Positions 62,508 to 64,000 of a stretch of 64,000 nucleotides of DNA are shown here, one piece after another. The stretch is from Leptospira jelokensis (GTDB lineage Bacteria > Spirochaetota > Leptospiria > Leptospirales > Leptospiraceae). The stretch lies in NCBI RefSeq assembly GCF_004769635.1, contig NZ_RQGH01000008.1:77401-141400 (forward strand), in the 5' to 3' direction. The notes below the pieces were generated by a model that saw only the letters and a list, made by a program, of their open reading frames with translations, made no database searches and had not been told where the DNA came from. The position numbers were made by a program, and so were the translations under genes. Each line of letters begins with the position of its first letter. The stretch's first letter is position 1.

Positions 62508-63350
62508 ATGAAGGTATTTGTTGTCACGGGTGCAACCGATGGAATCGGAAAAGCCTTTATTGAAACATGTCTCGAGAAAACTGAGATTGGGAAATTACGT
62601 ATTATCGCCATTGGCAGATCGAAAACGAAAATGGATGCCCTATTAGCAAGGGAATTACCCGAAAATGTAGAATTAGAAGGGCATTGCGGAGACTTCTCAG
62701 TGCTTGCCAATATTAAGAAATTAGTTAAAAGTTTAAAAATAGATCCTTTTCAAATCAATTTGATCTTTCATTCAATGGGCATTCTCAACCCTAAGAAGTC
62801 GAAAACAAACGAAGGGATTGAAATCAATTTTGCTACTAGTTTCCTCTCTCGATTTTACTTAACAAAACTTCTTTTTGAGAATCAAATGATTGGAGGAGAT
62901 TCAGTTTTGGTGAACATTGCAGCTTCCTCAGAAAAAATACCAAATTATTTGAAGGTTAACTTTGCGAACCATGAAGAAAATGATGTACGAATGGGAATGG
63001 CTGGTCATGGGCAGGCTCAACTAGCCAATGATTTATGGGTAGTGGAAGTTGCGAAACGTTACCATCTTTCAACCATTGGAATAGGACCAGGCATTGTAAA
63101 AACGAATATCCGAAGAGAAATTCCAAACTTTTTTGAATATTTAATTGCACCTTTTTTTATTTTTAAAACCAAAACTGCCAATGAAGTTTCGAATGAATTG
63201 TGGAATGTCATTCAAAATGAATCTCCAAAAAAAGGGAATCATCGATTTTATAAAGATCAGAAATTTTTTGATGGTGATCCATGGATTTTATCTGAAAAAA
63301 ATCGTAAAAATTTATGGAATCATACAGAAAATAAAATCAAATCTATATGA
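62508..63350 (+). CDS. SDR-fold protein lacking the catalytic Tyr and Lys
   Basis: The nucleotide-binding motif is VTGATDGIGKAF. VLVNIAASSEK supplies the Ser region. The place of the YxxxK active site reads GHGQAQLAND, where close families have a YxxSKLAN-type block. By this reading Tyr is His and Lys is Gln. Binding of NAD(P) may persist without ordinary SDR catalysis. It is divergent from MarR and followed 10 bp later by a YceI-like gene, so it may be a regulated sensor or altered enzyme. Confidence 0.75.
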   Translation: MKVFVVTGATDGIGKAFIETCLEKTEIGKLRIIAIGRSKTKMDALLARELPENVELEGHCGDFSVLANIKKLVKSLKIDPFQINLIFHSMGILNPKKSKTNEGIEINFATSFLSRFYLTKLLFENQMIGGDSVLVNIAASSEKIPNYLKVNFANHEENDVRMGMAGHGQAQLANDLWVVEVAKRYHLSTIGIGPGIVKTNIRREIPNFFEYLIAPFFIFKTKTANEVSNELWNVIQNESPKKGNHRFYKDQKFFDGDPWILSEKNRKNLWNHTENKIKSI

Positions 63351-63360
63351 GGATATACAG

Positions 63361-64000
63361 ATGAGAAACATATTGATTTATATCATTCTTTTTTTTGGAA
63401 TTATCAATACGGTTTTAGGTGAAGAAATTTCTTTTCCGAAAGGACAAAGTTGTGTCGCTTGGAAAACAGACAAAACTCTAATTGTTGTGAACAAACAATC
63501 ACCGGTTGGTTTGAATTGCAAAATTGAATTAAAAATTGATCAAAGTAAATTAGGATATAAATTTGAAGGAAAGTTTCCTATTTCCAATTTTAATAGCAAT
63601 CAAGAAATGAGGGATAATGAAGTAAGAAAGTTATTAGAAGAAGAGATTCAACCCAATTTAATTTTTATTTCGAATCTGATATCATTTAGTGAGTGGACTC
63701 AGAAAAAGAATACTAACTTTGAATTAAAAGGGATCTTCAGAAAAGGGAATCGTGATTTTAATTTGACCTTTCAGGTTACTAGAGAAATTCAAAATGGAAC
63801 TGGGGTTTGGAAGGGAATGACCAAAACCAAATTTTCTGAATTGGGAATGGTCCCTCCCAAAGTCGCATTTGGTATTGTCACAAGTGTAAATGATGATTTA
63901 GAACTACATTTTCAATTTATAGAATCAGAAATACCAATACTTTCCGTAGAACCTGAAATTTGGAAGGAAACAAATAGCAATGGTTACGAAACAGTCTTCC
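63361..64000 (+). CDS. YceI-like secreted protein, 5' part
   Basis: Starts with ATG 63361, 10 bp after the SDR stop (GAGG precedes it by about seven bases), and is still open at the window end. A signal peptide (ILIYIILFFGIINTVLG) leads to a beta-rich domain. FEGKFPISNFNSNQEMRDNEVR and PNLIFIS, then GIFRKGNRDFNLTFQV, recall YceI polyisoprenoid-binding lipocalin-like proteins. Two Cys (in QSCVAW and GLNCKIE) are near the start. Assignment is tentative, and the C-terminus is outside the window. Confidence 0.55.
   Translation, partial: MRNILIYIILFFGIINTVLGEEISFPKGQSCVAWKTDKTLIVVNKQSPVGLNCKIELKIDQSKLGYKFEGKFPISNFNSNQEMRDNEVRKLLEEEIQPNLIFISNLISFSEWTQKKNTNFELKGIFRKGNRDFNLTFQVTREIQNGTGVWKGMTKTKFSELGMVPPKVAFGIVTSVNDDLELHFQFIESEIPILSVEPEIWKETNSNGYETVF

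Noticed and set aside
1..64000. Prophage, insertion sequence, integron, tRNA or rRNA genes
   Set aside because: No transposase, integrase, phage structural gene, tRNA cloverleaf or rRNA stretch was recognised by reading; a tRNA scan was not possible.

Overview
The window is chromosomal DNA of a Leptospira species, most likely one of the saprophytic (L. biflexa/L. meyeri-like) group. The clearest sign is a close homologue of the leptospiral OmpA-like lipoprotein Loa22 at 50984-51550. Supporting signs are the many lipoproteins with loose spirochaetal lipoboxes, frequent TTG/GTG starts, moderate A+T content, and small families seen often in Leptospira (DUF1569, DUF3703, DUF4269, WG-repeat and NHL-repeat proteins). 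The species assignment is inference; no rRNA, tRNA, phage, transposase or CRISPR array was seen.

Layout. 1-8.9 kb: the end of a PlsC-type acyltransferase, a fused isobutyryl-CoA mutase (icmF), a voltage-sensor-like membrane protein, and a two-gene unit for a secreted papain-like protease. 8.9-14.8 kb, minus strand: a dihaem cytochrome c, a thioredoxin-like 2Fe-2S ferredoxin and the glycine cleavage genes gcvT-gcvH-gcvP. 14.9-21.3 kb: an MDR oxidoreductase, a 24-residue Lys/Ala peptide gene with a strong terminator, a SUFU-domain gene coupled to a small Cys-pair gene, an AlkB-type repair dioxygenase, a DUF4269 gene, an SDR-type reductase and a GC-rich intergenic repeat zone. 21.3-31.1 kb, mostly plus strand: gamma-glutamyltransferase, a lactamase-fold lipoprotein, a DJ-1/PfpI protein facing a Crp-type regulator, thioredoxin behind a CsoR-like operator, then a surface/envelope run (glycan-binding protein, polytopic protein, VanW, VanX-like dipeptidase, WG protein).

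31.3-39.9 kb: a PH-like protein, a two-gene MaoC-type dehydratase pair with an upstream lipase, a lipoprotein sulfatase, an acyltransferase with an altered active-site motif, an OmpA-domain protein and an orphan PstS-like lipoprotein. 39.9-44.0 kb, minus strand: four overlapping genes, sixA-hpt-adenylate cyclase-NHL lipoprotein. 44.0-50.9 kb: a LuxR-type response regulator and a 7TMR-DISM hybrid kinase whose start codons lie 6 bp apart, then DUF1569, TerC, a polytopic protein and an RluA-type pseudouridine synthase. 51-64 kb: loa22, two gene remnants joined by an apparent deletion, two divergent regulator/enzyme pairs (TetR-hydrolase, MarR-SDR) with candidate operators, class I fumarase, secreted and lipoprotein genes, a GH18-like protein and a YceI-like gene cut by the window end.

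The window is mainly core chromosome with signalling and envelope genes. I found no complete new multi-gene system. The most unusual items are an SDR missing both catalytic Tyr and Lys, a PlsC-like protein with Gln/Glu in place of His/Asp, the VanW-VanX-glycan-binding run, the tiny basic peptide gene, the SUFU/Cys-pair unit and the structured intergenic repeats.
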